Assembly (NCBI RefSeq): GCF_036884655.1
Contig: NC_088342.1
Location: 17,165,001-17,229,000, forward strand
Source of the DNA: Musa acuminata AAA Group
Lineage: Eukaryota > Streptophyta > Magnoliopsida > Zingiberales > Musaceae
Length of the DNA stretch: 64,000 bases
Reading direction: 5' to 3'
Shown: positions 22,514 to 33,615 of the stretch, one piece after another
How positions within the stretch are numbered: the stretch's first letter is position 1
How the letters are laid out: each line of letters begins with the position of its first letter
Notes under the pieces: generated by a model
Seen by the model: the letters and a program-made list of their open reading frames with translations, nothing else
Databases searched by the model: none
Told to the model about the DNA's origin: nothing
Made by a program: the position numbers and the translations under genes

Positions 22514-23458
22514 ATGACTCTTTTCGGCTTTCAAGAGGGTCACTCTCTCATTCGTCCTCTCTTGTTCAATGGGATGGACTACACATATTGGAAAACTCGA
22601 ATGAGAGTTTTCTTGCTTTCCTTGGATTTAAATTTATGGAATATTATTGTAAACGGTTTTCAAAGGTGTTCTCTTCCAATGAACTATTGGAATAATTTGT
22701 AGAAGAAGACTTTTTCTCTAAATGCAAAGGTTATGAATGCTTTATTTTGTGCCTTAGACAAAACTGAGTTCAATCGGGTTTCTACTTTCGAAACGGCTTT
22801 TAATATTTGGCACATTCTTGAAACCACACACAAAGGCACTAGTAGAGTAAAAGACTCTAAGATTAATATTTTAATACATGATTTTGAATTATTTCATATG
22901 AAACCAAGTGAAACCATTGGAAACATGTACACCCGTTTTACGGATATCGTCAATGGTTTAAAAGCACTTGGTAAAAGTTTTTCGGATTTTGAACTCGTTA
23001 ACAAGATCTTACAATCACTTTCTAAAACTTGGGATTCAAAAGTAACGACTATTAAAGAATAAAAAAACTTGAACTATTTCCCTCTCGAAGAACTTATCGG
23101 GTCTTTAATGACCTATGAAATGACTAATGTGGCACTTGACGAACATGAGAACTACCTTTCAAAGAATAGGAAGGATTTAGCATTTCGAACAAAAGAAGAT
23201 CACTCGAGCATAAGCTCAAGTGATGGTGAACTTGAACTCCTCACTAAGAAATTTAAAAAGTTCATGAAATAAAAATTAAAGAACAAAAAGAATGCAACTA
23301 CTTGCTATGAACGCAAGAAGAGGGAAGCACATTGGGATGAATCGAGCTCATCCAAAGATGAGGAGAAAATCAACAAAGGCGATGTGGCAAACTACGCCTT
23401 AATGGCTTTCGACGATGAGGTAATCAAAATGCCCTTAGTTTACTTTGAAATTACATAA
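22514..23458 (+). pseudogene. S3 gag, near full length with three stops (E5)
   Basis: The best-preserved S3 gag: 314 codons in one frame from ATG (MTLFGFQEGHSL) to TAA at 23456-23458. In-frame stops lie at about 22700 (TAG), 23060 (TAA) and 23270 (TAA). Blocks typical of Sirevirus gag are present: FNGMDYTYWKTRMRVF, ALDKTEFNRVS, ETTHKGTSRVKDSKIN, MKPSETIG and LEELIGSLMTYEM. After KFKKFMK the protein goes straight to an acidic DESSSSKDEEK tail and PLVYFEIT. The CYECKKPGHY-type zinc knuckle of S1 and S2 gag is absent, so RNA binding by this gag would differ. The start was chosen because the same ATG context follows the primer site in E1 and E3. Confidence 0.85.
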
Positions 23459-26222
23459 TGCTTTTCATGAGTTATTTTTAATTTAGTTTAGAAAAAATAT
23501 TTTTCTTGAAAATTACATGTTTAATAATGTAATGAAAATGTAAAAAATTAGAAATCATGCTTATCCTTCAAGTAATTTTTTGAAAATGATCATGAAAATT
23601 ATATGTTTTATGAAAATATAATAAAATGTTAATCTAATGCTTGCACACCAAATATGATTAATCTTATGTATGTGTTTAAGAAGTAATAATGTATATCTTA
23701 ATGATTTTCATATTGCCTTTCGATTATAAATGATGATGCATGGCTTTTGTATGGAAACTAATTATGAAAAGTTAGATTCACCTAAAAAGAAAAAATATAT
23801 GGCTACAACAAACAAAATGATCTTGATGAAAAATGCTTTATGTTTGATGAAATCAATTTCTATGATGCATAATGATGTAATTATGTAATGAAAATATTAA
23901 AAGTTTTGGTACCATGCTTGGTGATTTTATACTATGCATGCGATTTAGAAATGATGCATGATAATTTTTGTGATTTATGCCTTATTGATCTTTGATGTAA
24001 TAAATCTTGCACTTTCAGTTTTAAAAGTTGATGCATGTATTTACTTGGCATAAATGAAATAAATCACATAAATTGAAACAACTAAAAAGTGGATAGGTTT
24101 CTCCTTGAAAGATTTTTTTTCCCTACTTTATCGAGTTTTCCAAAAAGGAGATTAATGAATCTAATTGTATCACTTTTGTGAATCTCTTGAGAATGATTTT
24201 GATTTGATGATTTTATAATTATGCACGGTGATTTGAAGTAATGATGATTTTTGGGTTTATTGAGTTTGATGATTTCTATGATTTCCATATTATTTTTTTA
24301 TTATAAATAACGAAGCATGGCCTTTGTATGAAAAACTTGAACCTGAAATCAATCACAAAATTTGGAACTAAAAAAACTTGAGCTATTTTTAATCTATCTA
24401 TGTTGCTTTCAATAAATTATTTGAAAAGTGATTTTGATGATCATTTTGGATTTGATAATTTGTTTTCATATTTAATCAAACACTTAATTTATTCATGTTT
24501 AGGACTTGAGATGTATTTTATATGAATCTTTTTTCTTTCTCATATGATTTTATCATCTAAAGAAGAAAATTATCATAATGAACCTATGAATCTCTTGAAC
24601 TATGAAAAAGATTTTGATGATTTTACATGATGATTTTGGGTTTCTTTTCATATGATTCATTTTAATAATAAGATGATATATCCAATCGAATCATTTATCG
24701 ATGTTTATGACTTGAGTTTTGTTATGTAAAATTTCTTGTATTCATGAAGTATATCTTATCACCAAATTTTTCTTGATATCTTCCATGTGATGACTTGAAT
24801 ATTTACACCTTTATGCTATTCCCCTCTTCTTCTTACTTATTTAAAATAACAAAGGGGAGAAAGGAAATCACTAGCATTTCAAGAAATTGATAAATCTCTT
24901 CATTTCATTTTAAATCTCTTGAAAGGGACTTTGTTGATTTGACAAATTGAATGAGTTGAAGTGATGATTTAAAAATATTTATTCAAATGCATGAATCGAC
25001 AATCCTTTTGTCAAATGAAACATGATTTTTCTTGTGAATTCCTAGAATTATAACTTAGTCTTCTTTTCCTATCATGCTTTCTATTTACAAAAGAAGATAT
25101 TTGTCAAAAATGATATATGGTCTTATCTTTCATGACATGATTTTTTTATATTTATAGCTTGTATGCCTTGAAATGATTGAAATATTTTATACCATTATGT
25201 TCTTCCCTTCTTCTTTCTTGTTTACAATGATAAAATGGGGAGAAGTTTTGATCATTCATGGTAGGATGTAATTTGATAAAATTGATACCATCATGATATG
25301 AAATATTTATGATTTGAAATGATACATGCAATACTTATGATTTTATTAAAATGATGTACATGATGTATTACATATGATGTGAATCATGATTAAAATTGCA
25401 TTGACTTAAATTCAATTTAAATTCAAGGTTTATCTCAATTATGACATATTGAAATAAGAATGATACTCTATTTTTGTCATAATTTGAAAATTGATGAATT
25501 GAATCATTGTTTTGTTATTCTCCTCTTTTTGCCAATGAGAAAGGAGGAGAAAGAATTTCTAGCGTGCACATCACAAAAAGAAGCAAACTTGCTAGCTTGC
25601 TAATCTCAAAAAAGAAGCAAGAAGTACTATCTTACAAATCTCAAAAGAAGCAATGTTTGCTAAGTTACACATTTCAAAAAGAGGACAAATAGTCTATCTT
25701 GAACATTTCAAAAGATGTAAAATTTTGCTTAACTTTTATATATGTAAAATTTGATAGCTTGCATACTATAAAATGATATAAATTTGCTAGCTTACATATT
25801 CTAACTTGATGTCGAACTTGCTATCTTTAACATCACCAAGACTTGCTAGCTTGCAATCTCAAGAGAAGCAATAGTGCTATCTTGCCTATCTCAAGATGTT
25901 AAGCATGCAAAACTTGCACATATAGCAAAGTTCACAAACCTGAAATGATACAAATTTTTGCTAGCTTGCATGATGATAAAACTAGAAATTATGTTTATTA
26001 TGCAATGATTTAAACTTATATCTCAAACATCTTGAAAGTTGCACTTCTCCTTTTTGTTGATGACAAAGGGGGAGAAGTATGATGTTATGTATAAGTTTTA
26101 TGATAACATGTTGCTTGGATTTTTGAATCCAAGAGTTCTATCAATATGGCATATTGATAGGGGGAGTTTGTTTAAACTCTGGGAGTTAAGGTTAACTCCG
26201 TCATCAATTGGTTGTCATCATC
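23459..26222 (+). other. E5 3' noncoding region
   Basis: 2.76 kb of AT-rich sequence in the place of pol, with no credible ORF. Degenerate repeats with TTGCTAGCTTGCA units lie at about 25560-25970. Further purine tracts occur near 24853 and 25235, and an inverted repeat ACTTCTCC 26043-26050 / GGAGAAGT 26071-26078 lies about 150 bp before the polypurine tract. Confidence 0.72.
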
Positions 26223-26236
26223 AAAAAGGGGGAGAT
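26223..26236 (+). promoter_or_regulatory. polypurine tract of E5
   Basis: AAAAAGGGGGAGAT directly before TGTTGAATCTC. Confidence 0.85.
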
Positions 26237-26465
26237 TGTTGAATCTCGGGTTTTGATGATGAAACCAATTGATAAATGTTTATGATTTGATCTGCGTTTT
26301 GAGTGACGCAGGATGCTTTGATCAAGATGAGACAAATAAAGCAGGAAGAATCATGTTGGGCCAATGAAAAACAAGTCAGAAGATTGGACGTCGAGCCGAA
26401 GGACCAGTCGACGTATCGACAGAAGGCTTCGGGCCATGGATTCGGGCATCGGGCCAAGAAGAGCG
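26237..26465 (+). repeat. 3' LTR of E5 (S3), first part
   Basis: Begins TGTTGAATCTCGGGTTTTG and runs to GGGCCAAGAAGAGCG, where E6 is inserted. The last five bases, GAGCG, are the left target duplication of E6. Confidence 0.88.
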
Positions 26466-27979
26466 TGTTGAATCTCAGATTTTGATGATGAAGTCAATTG
26501 TCATTTGTTATCTAATCCATATATTGAGATAAGTGTGCAAGATTAATTACGATGGCAGTAAGACATATAGCAGGAGTTGCGCCGGAGTCAAGACCATGAT
26601 CACGTTGGGGGTTCAAGAGTTCGACGAAAGTCCGAACGGTCGTCGGAGGTTCTACGGGAACAAATCCGAGAAGTCCAGGAGTTTGCCAAAGAAGCTCATT
26701 GGAACTCGCCAAGTGGATTGTTGCAAGTCCAGGAGATTTGCCGGAAGTCCGCCGGAGCATCGCCGAGGGTTCGTCGAATGTTCGTCGGAAGTTCGCCGGA
26801 AGCTCGTCGGAAGAAGCGATTGACGCACTAGAGCAAGTTGCAGTAAATGTCCTAAGAAATATCGTAGTTAGCATATAGATTAAGCTAGGAATGAGATGTG
26901 ATCCCATTAACTTAATCTGGGGGCAATTGGGCCCTTGACAAACCCAAATTGGGTCAAATGGATCAACCCATTCGGACCCAGATTTCTTGGCCGATGGTGG
27001 CACCGCCTGGGTTAGCGGGGGCACCACTCAGGAGCTCAGTCTCCCAGGGAAACTAGGCGGTGGAACCGCCCTAGTCAAGCGGTGGCACCGCCTGGGCTTA
27101 GTTTCCGAGCAAGACTAGGCGGTGGAACTACCTCAGTCAGGCGATGAAACCGCCCCAGTCAAGCGGTGGCATCGCCAGAGCTCGGTCTCCGAGCTCTGTT
27201 AGGGGGTCGTACCGCCTAGTCTAGCGGTAGTACCACCAAGACCCCGGAAATCCGGGAGATGACATTTTTGAGCTCCAAATTCAAATCAGTTTGGGGCCTA
27301 TATATACCCCATCCTTTCCTACATAAAAGGGCACCAAAAATCCAATCTTACTATGTGATTTTTAGAGCTCAAAAGTGTTGTAAAGGCTAGAAGTTCTCCT
27401 CCCTCTTTTCTTCCAAGTTTTCATCTTTCGAGAGAGGAGAGAAAATTCTGTAAGGGTTGTCTCCTAAGCCCGTCAAAAGGAGTGAAACTATAAAAGGGTG
27501 GTTGGCCTTCACCTATTAAAGGAAGGCCTCTAGTGGACGTCGATGAACTCATCGGAGGAGGAAGCCAAAAGTGGATGTAGGTCAAGATTGACCGAACCAC
27601 TCTAAATCTCGGTTTGCATTTACTTTCTATTTTCTATCTTAACTACAAACAGCCTCCATAGATTTACTTTAACTACACTTTGCCTAATCTAAGTTAAAGC
27701 AATTTCTGAATCAGCTTTCATACCGAAATCGCTTTTATCATACGAACGTTGTATTTCAGTTTGCAATTATATTCTATTCTCTATCTTAACTGCAAATTGC
27801 CTCTATATCTTTACTTTAACTGCATCTCACTTGATCATAAGTTAAAGTGATTTCCGAATCAGGTTTCTTACCAAAATCATTTTTATCATACGAACGTCAT
27901 TTTAAATCGTCGAAAGTTTTCCACTACACCAATTCACCCCACCCCCCCCCCCCCCCTCTTAGTGCTCTTGATCCTAACA
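26466..27979 (+). repeat. 5' LTR of E6 (S1)
   Basis: A 1,514-bp LTR from TGTTGAATCTCAG to GATCCTAACA. Palindrome array about 26995-27235, TATA-like TATATATA at 27299-27306, poly-C hairpin loop near 27940-27957. Within it, AATTACGATG to AAGACCATGATC is the leader shared by all S1 LTRs. Confidence 0.9.
27299..27306 (+). promoter_or_regulatory. LTR TATA box (E6 5' LTR)
   Basis: GGCCTATATATACCCC, a TATATATA variant shared with the other E6 LTR at 56691-56698, which supports their pairing. Confidence 0.65.
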
Positions 27980-27981
27980 AT

Positions 27982-27993
27982 TGGTATCAAAGC
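27982..27993 (+). promoter_or_regulatory. primer binding site (E6), one mismatch
   Basis: TGGTATCAAAGC instead of TGGTATCAGAGC, two bases after the LTR. The mismatch is a G-to-A change. Confidence 0.82.
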
Positions 27994-28029
27994 GGGGTTA
28001 ACTCTTAAATGGATTAAAACCCAAGAGAG

Positions 28030-29611
28030 ATGGCATACGCTGGAATCCAAGAGGGGCACTCTATTACACATCCGCCCATGTTCAATGGGACAGACTACAC
28101 CTATTGGAAGACCCGAATGAGGATCTTCCTTATTTCAATAGATTTTGAACTTTAGAATCTTGTCGAAAATGGATTTTCGATGTCTTCTCTTCCAATGATC
28201 GATTGGAATGAGTTGGAAAAGAAGACTAGCTCTTAATGCAAAGGCTAAGAATGCCTTATTTTGTGTGTTTGATAAAAATGAGTTCAATCGTGTTTCGATT
28301 TGTGAAACCGCGTTTGATATTTGGCATATACTCGAAGTGACTCACGAAGACACAAGTAGAGTGAAAGAGTCAAAAATCAATCTTTTGATACATTCTTTGA
28401 GCTTTTCCGAATGAAACCGAGCGAGACTATTGGTGACATGTACACCCGTTTCATGGATATCGTCAATGGCCTAAAAGGACTTGGCAAAAGTTTTTCGGAT
28501 TTTGAGCTCGTAAATAAGATTCTAAGATCCCTTCTTAAGAGTTGGGACCCTAAAGTCACTGCTATTCAAGAGGCTAAAGACTTAAATAACTTCCCTCTTG
28601 AAGAACTAATTGGATCATTAATGACCTATGAAATGACTTGCAAGGCTCATGAAGAGCAAGAAGACATCCTTCCAAAGAACAGGAAGGATATGACACTTAG
28701 AACTTTAGATGACCACTTGAGAGAAAACTCAAGTGATGAGAACTGTGACGATGACTTGGCACTTCTAATATGGAAATTCAAAAAATTCATTAAGAGAAAC
28801 AAGTTTAAAAATAACACAAAAAATAAATTTGAACCCAAAATGGATCAAGTCATTTGCTACGAGTGCAAAAAGCCGGGACACTACAAAAGTGATTGTCTCC
28901 AAACCAAGAAGAGAACATCAAAGAAGAAGGTGCTCAAAGCAACGTGGGATGACTCAAGTGCATCCGAAGAAGAGGAGTCCAACACCGAGCAAGTTGCTCA
29001 TTATGCCCTAATGGCCATCGGAGAGGAGGTAACAAATTTAATTGATATAGATTTATCATTTGATGAATTATTAAATGCCTTCCATGACTTATTTGATGAA
29101 TTTAAAATAATCAGTAGAAAAATATAAATTATTAAAAAATAAGCATGATAGTCTTGTTAGCAATTTTGATAAATTAAAAACTGAATATCATGATAGTTTA
29201 GCTCAATGTGAAAAATGTCATGATCTAGAAACTGTCCAAAAGGAGAATTTGCTACTTAAGGACGCCTTGAAGAAATTCGAGGTTGGTAGCAAGTCTTTGA
29301 ACATGATCCTCACAAATAAGGGTCATATTCCCAAAAGAAGTGGAATCAGATTTGTGAGAAGTCCTCACCAAAATCCAACCACCTTCATAAAAGGCCCTAT
29401 CTAACATGTTCGGCACCAAAGCAAATGCAACTTTTGTTGCAAACATAGACATAAAACGTATCATTGTCCATTCAAGAAAATTAGCCCGAACAAACTGATT
29501 TGGGTTCCTAAAGGAACCATGATAAACTCTATGCAATATAATAAACAACGTAGATCAGTTTTTGAGGCACCCAATAGTAAATGGGTACCTAAAAATTATC
29601 CTTTCTTATAG
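28030..29611 (+). pseudogene. S1 Sirevirus gag, broken (E6)
   Basis: Starts MAYAGIQEGHSIT and follows the UBN2-type gag. A zinc knuckle CYECKKPGHYKSDC lies at about 28855-28896 and a second CNFCCKHRHKTYHC-type knuckle near 29430 has lost its regular spacing. TGG has become TAG at 28153-28155 (codon 42). A 2-nt loss near 28229 and a 1-nt loss near 28395 shift the frame out and back, and stops follow near 29127 and 29400. The gag frame ends in a TAG at 29609-29611, immediately before the protease domain. The same stop position is seen in E9 and E7. In the family, gag forms the virus-like particle and binds genomic RNA. Confidence 0.85.
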
Positions 29612-32600
29612 AGACATACACCATCACAAGCTAGAAGCAAGAGATGGTACCTTGATAGTAGATGCTCAAGGCATATGACCGGAGATCCATCTCAATTCTC
29701 TAAGCTCACTAGCATAGACGAAGGCTATGTCACCTTTGGAGATAACAACAAGGGTAAAATCATTGGCAAAGGAACCATAGGTAACAAACCCAACTTCTTT
29801 ATTGAAGATGTTTTGTTAGTTGATGGTTTAAAACATAACCTCTTGAGCATTAGTCAATTATGTGATAAAGGATATATCGTCAAATTCGAATCTAATGCTT
29901 GCATCATTGAAAAACCACACAAAAACACATCTATGATTGCATTAAAATAGAATAACGTATACACCATTGACATCAATGATCTTTGCAATGAAATATGTTT
30001 CTCGGTTTTGAATGAGGATGCTTGGCTTTGGCAGAGGAGATTAGGTCATGCTAGCATGAAACTAATCACTCAAATATCATCCAAAAAACTTGTACGAGGA
30101 ATTCCTCATATCAAGTTCATTAAAGATAATGTGTGTGATGCTTGTCAATTAGGAAAACAAATTAAGGGTAGTTTCAAATCTAAGAATCAAATAAGCACCT
30201 CTAGGCCATTACAATTGATCCATATGGACTTGTTCGGACCAATCTCTACATCAAGCCTAGGAGGTAGCAAATACGCCTTCGTCATTGTAGATGACTATAG
30301 CAGATACACATGAACTTATTTCTTAAATCACAAAAATGAATGCTTTAGATATTTCACCTAGTTTTGTAAACTTGTTCAAAATGAAAAGAGTTTTATGATT
30401 TCATCAATTCAAAGTGATCATGGTGGTAAATTTCAAAACCGTGATTTCCAAGAATTTTGTGAATCTAATGGATACAACCACAACTTCTCTACTCTAAGAA
30501 ATCCTCAACAAAATAGAGTAGTAGAAAGAAGGAATATAAATTTATAAGAAATGGCAAGAACCATGTTGAATGAACATAGCCTACCCAAATATTTTTGGGC
30601 TGAAGCCATAAACACTGCATACTATATATTGAATAGAGTTTTAGTAAAACCCTTGCTCACCAAAACTCCCTATGAGTTGTGGAACAATAAAAAACCCAAT
30701 GTTTCATATTTTAAAGTTTTTGGGTGTAAGTGTTTTATCTTGAATGAAAAAGATGCCTTAGGAAAATTTGATGCTAAATCCGATGAAGGAATTTTTCTTG
30801 GTTATTCTTTGGTTTCTAAAGCTTTTTGTATCTTCAATAAAAAGAACTTTAATTATAGAAGAATCCATTCATGTTGTTTTCAATGAGATTTCCGAAATCA
30901 AGAAAAATGATTTTGATGAGGATGTTAATTTCGATTCTTTGAATTTAAAAGAAACCCCTTCTCCAACTAGCAACTTGGATGCATCCACTTCCGAAACATC
31001 CTTACCCAAGGATTGGAAGTATGTAGATGCTCAACCTAAGGAGCTAATTCTAGGAGACACATCTAAGGGGTTTCAAACACATTCTTCTCTTAAAAAATTT
31101 TGTGCCAACGCCGCTTTTCTCTCTCAAATTGAACCTAAATGTATTAACGAAGCCATGAAAGATGATTCATAGATTATCGCAATGCAAGATGAGTTAAATC
31201 AATTTAAGAGAAATGAGGTGTGGAAGCTTGTTCCTAGGCCAAATGACCATTTAGTTATTGGTACTAAATGGGTCTTTAGAAACAAGCAAGATGAATATGG
31301 TATCGTGGTTAGAAACAAGGCTAGATTAGTGGCCAAAGGTTTCAACCAAGAAGAAGGTATTGATTACAAAGAAACCTTCACTCCTGTGGCTATATTAGAA
31401 GCCATAAGGATGCTCTTTGCCTATGCTAGTAATAATAATTTTAAGTTGTTTCAAATGGATGTTAAAAGCGTTTTTCTTAATGGCTTTATTTCTGAAGAAG
31501 TTTATGTTGAACAACCTCCCGGATTTGAAAATAATAGCCTCTCTAATCATGTTTTTAAATTAACTAAAGCTCTCTATGGTTTAAAACAAGCACCAAGGGC
31601 TTGGTATGAGAGACTTAGTACTTTTCTTATTGAAAATAATTTAACAAAAGGCAAGGTCGATACTATATTGTTTATCAAGAATTTTGAAAATAATTTTCTC
31701 ATTGTTCAGATTTATGTTGATGATATTATCTTTAGTTCTACGAGTGAATCTCTTTGTGAATCTTTTACTAAAATCATGAGTCTCGAATTTGAAATAAGTT
31801 TGATGGGAGAATTAACCTTTTTCTTAGGCTTACAAATTAAGCAACTAAGCAATGGCATCTTTATTAGTCAAACTTAGATCTGCTGAAAAGATTTAATATG
31901 GATAGCTCAAAAGCTATTAACACTCCTATGAGCACCTCCACTGAGTTAGAAGTTGATGAAAGTAGAGAAAGCTTCGATCAAAAAACTTATAGGGGTATGA
32001 TAGGAAGTTTACTTTACCTCACTAAAACTAGACCAGATATCATGTTCAGTGTAGGACTCTGTGCTAGGTTTCAATCGAACCCTAAGATATCTCATCTCAA
32101 AGCAGTTAAAAGAATACTTAGATATCTTAAAGGTACCACAAATCTAGGATTATGGTATCCAAAAATCGAGAATTTTGAGTTAATTACTTATGCTGATGCG
32201 GATTTTGTTGGGTGTAGACTAAATAGAAAAAGCACATCAGGAATATGTCAATTTTTGGGACATTTCCTTGTTTCCTGGTCATCTAAGAAATAAAACTTGG
32301 TTGCACTATCAACAACTGAAGCTGAGTATATTGCAGTTAGTGCATGCTATGCATAAGTTGTATGGATGAAAAACACCTTAGAAGATTATAAAGTCCATCA
32401 TAAAAATATTCCCATTAAATGTGATAACACAAGTGTAATATGTTTAACAAAGAATCTCATTCAACACTCAAGAACAAAACATATTAATATTAGACATCAC
32501 TTTATACGAGATTATGTCACTAATTATGATATAATCATAGAGTTTATTGATACTAAGCATCAACTAGCTGATATTTTTACAAAACCTCTAAGTAAAGAAC

Positions 32601-32653
32601 AATTTGATTTCATTAGAAGAGAATTAGGAATGTTAATATGTCCGAATGCATGA
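29612..32653 (+). pseudogene. S1 Sirevirus pol: protease, integrase, RT, RNase H, broken (E6)
   Basis: Domain order is standard copia. Protease (about 29640-29950) shows LDSRCSRHMTGD, where the active-site glycine of DSG is arginine. Pre-integrase zinc finger (about 30008-30180) has LWQRRLGH, with the first His as Gln, and CDACQLGK. The integrase core keeps D (HMDLFGP), D (IQSDHGGKF) and E (NRVVERRN) but has stops near 30313, 30360 and 30546. RT (31182-31877) has [27 protein letters not shown] and the catalytic YVDDIIF. RNase H (31898-32653) has YADADF and STTEAEYIA and ends [11 protein letters not shown]...GMLICPNA. A stop at ALK/NNVYT (29948-29950) is shared with E9. It would have copied and inserted the element, but this copy cannot. 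Confidence 0.88.
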
Positions 32654-33610
32654 ACTTGTTAAGATTATTTTTCGAACTTTTTTGATTTAATGATCAAATC
32701 ACTTAACTGCCATGATGATTTTATAAAATTACATGCCTTAATTACATGTTGGAAATTATATGTTTTGGATACAAAAATTTCCATGATAATAAGCATGTTT
32801 TATCTTCATGGTTGAATTTGAAAATCTATAGCAAAATCTTATCCGAATGCATGAAAGTGTTAAATTTCATTTTCGGACCTTCTTGATCCTAAAAATCAGA
32901 TTTTCTCGATACATTATTCTCTTCCGGACTTAATAAACATATGTCATATCGAGTTTGATTCACATTATTGATTTTTGACATATGGAATCAACTAGCAAAT
33001 GCATCTCTCACAGACTTATCATGTGAAAAATATCTTTCGAGAAATGGATTTGATGATTCCTTCTTATGTCTTTTGAGAAATAGTTTTACGTGCAAGGATT
33101 TGATTCACACACATATCTTGATCCTTGTAAAAATGAAGCATGCTTTAATATCTTATCAATTTTAACTTCACTCGAGTAAGCTCATAAATGGTTTTCCTCC
33201 TTCATGCAAAAAGATAATAACAAATAAAGAGGAAGAAGTAATGAAAGTTACCTCCATGTCATGTTTTCCTTGAGATGTTTGTATAATTGGTATCCTATCA
33301 CTCATTGTTGAAAAATGACATAAACCTAGTTAAAATTTGCCTATATTGTTCTCCTTTTTGTTGATGACAAAGGGGGAGAAATATATGAATTGATACTATG
33401 AGTGTCATATTTGAATGAGAAATATATGAATTGATGCTATGAGTGTCATATTTGAATTTAATGCTATATGAATTGATGCTATGAGTGCCATACTTAAATT
33501 TGAATTATGTTGAGATATGAAAAGCTTGCATCTAAATATATGATAAATTGGTAATAGAATTGCTATGATTGCCATATTTGCACTATGCCATATTTGCACT
33601 ATGTTATGAT
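32654..33610 (+). other. E6 3' noncoding region, first part
   Basis: AT-rich, no gene. It includes a purine tract in the conserved TTGATGACAAAGGGGGAGAA context (33362-33381) and a short tandem repeat (about 33378-33490). E7 is inserted at 33616 after the target duplication ATCTA. Confidence 0.72.
33378..33490 (+). repeat. short tandem repeat, ~40-bp unit
   Basis: About two and a half copies of a unit containing ATATGAATTGATGCTATGAG followed by TGTCATATTTGAAT. It lies directly downstream of the internal purine tract. Confidence 0.75.
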
Positions 33611-33615
33611 ATCTA

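Larger units (their letters stand above)
22474..26465 (+). mobile_element. E5: gag-only S3 element, first part
   Basis: Plus-strand S3 element whose 5' LTR is lost. Its sequence starts inside the primer binding site (AGAGCCTC) fused to E4. It contains a near full-length gag with stops, 2.7 kb of AT-rich noncoding DNA, a polypurine tract and the start of the 3' LTR at 26237, which E6 interrupts at 26466. The LTR resumes at 57373-58047. Confidence 0.85.
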
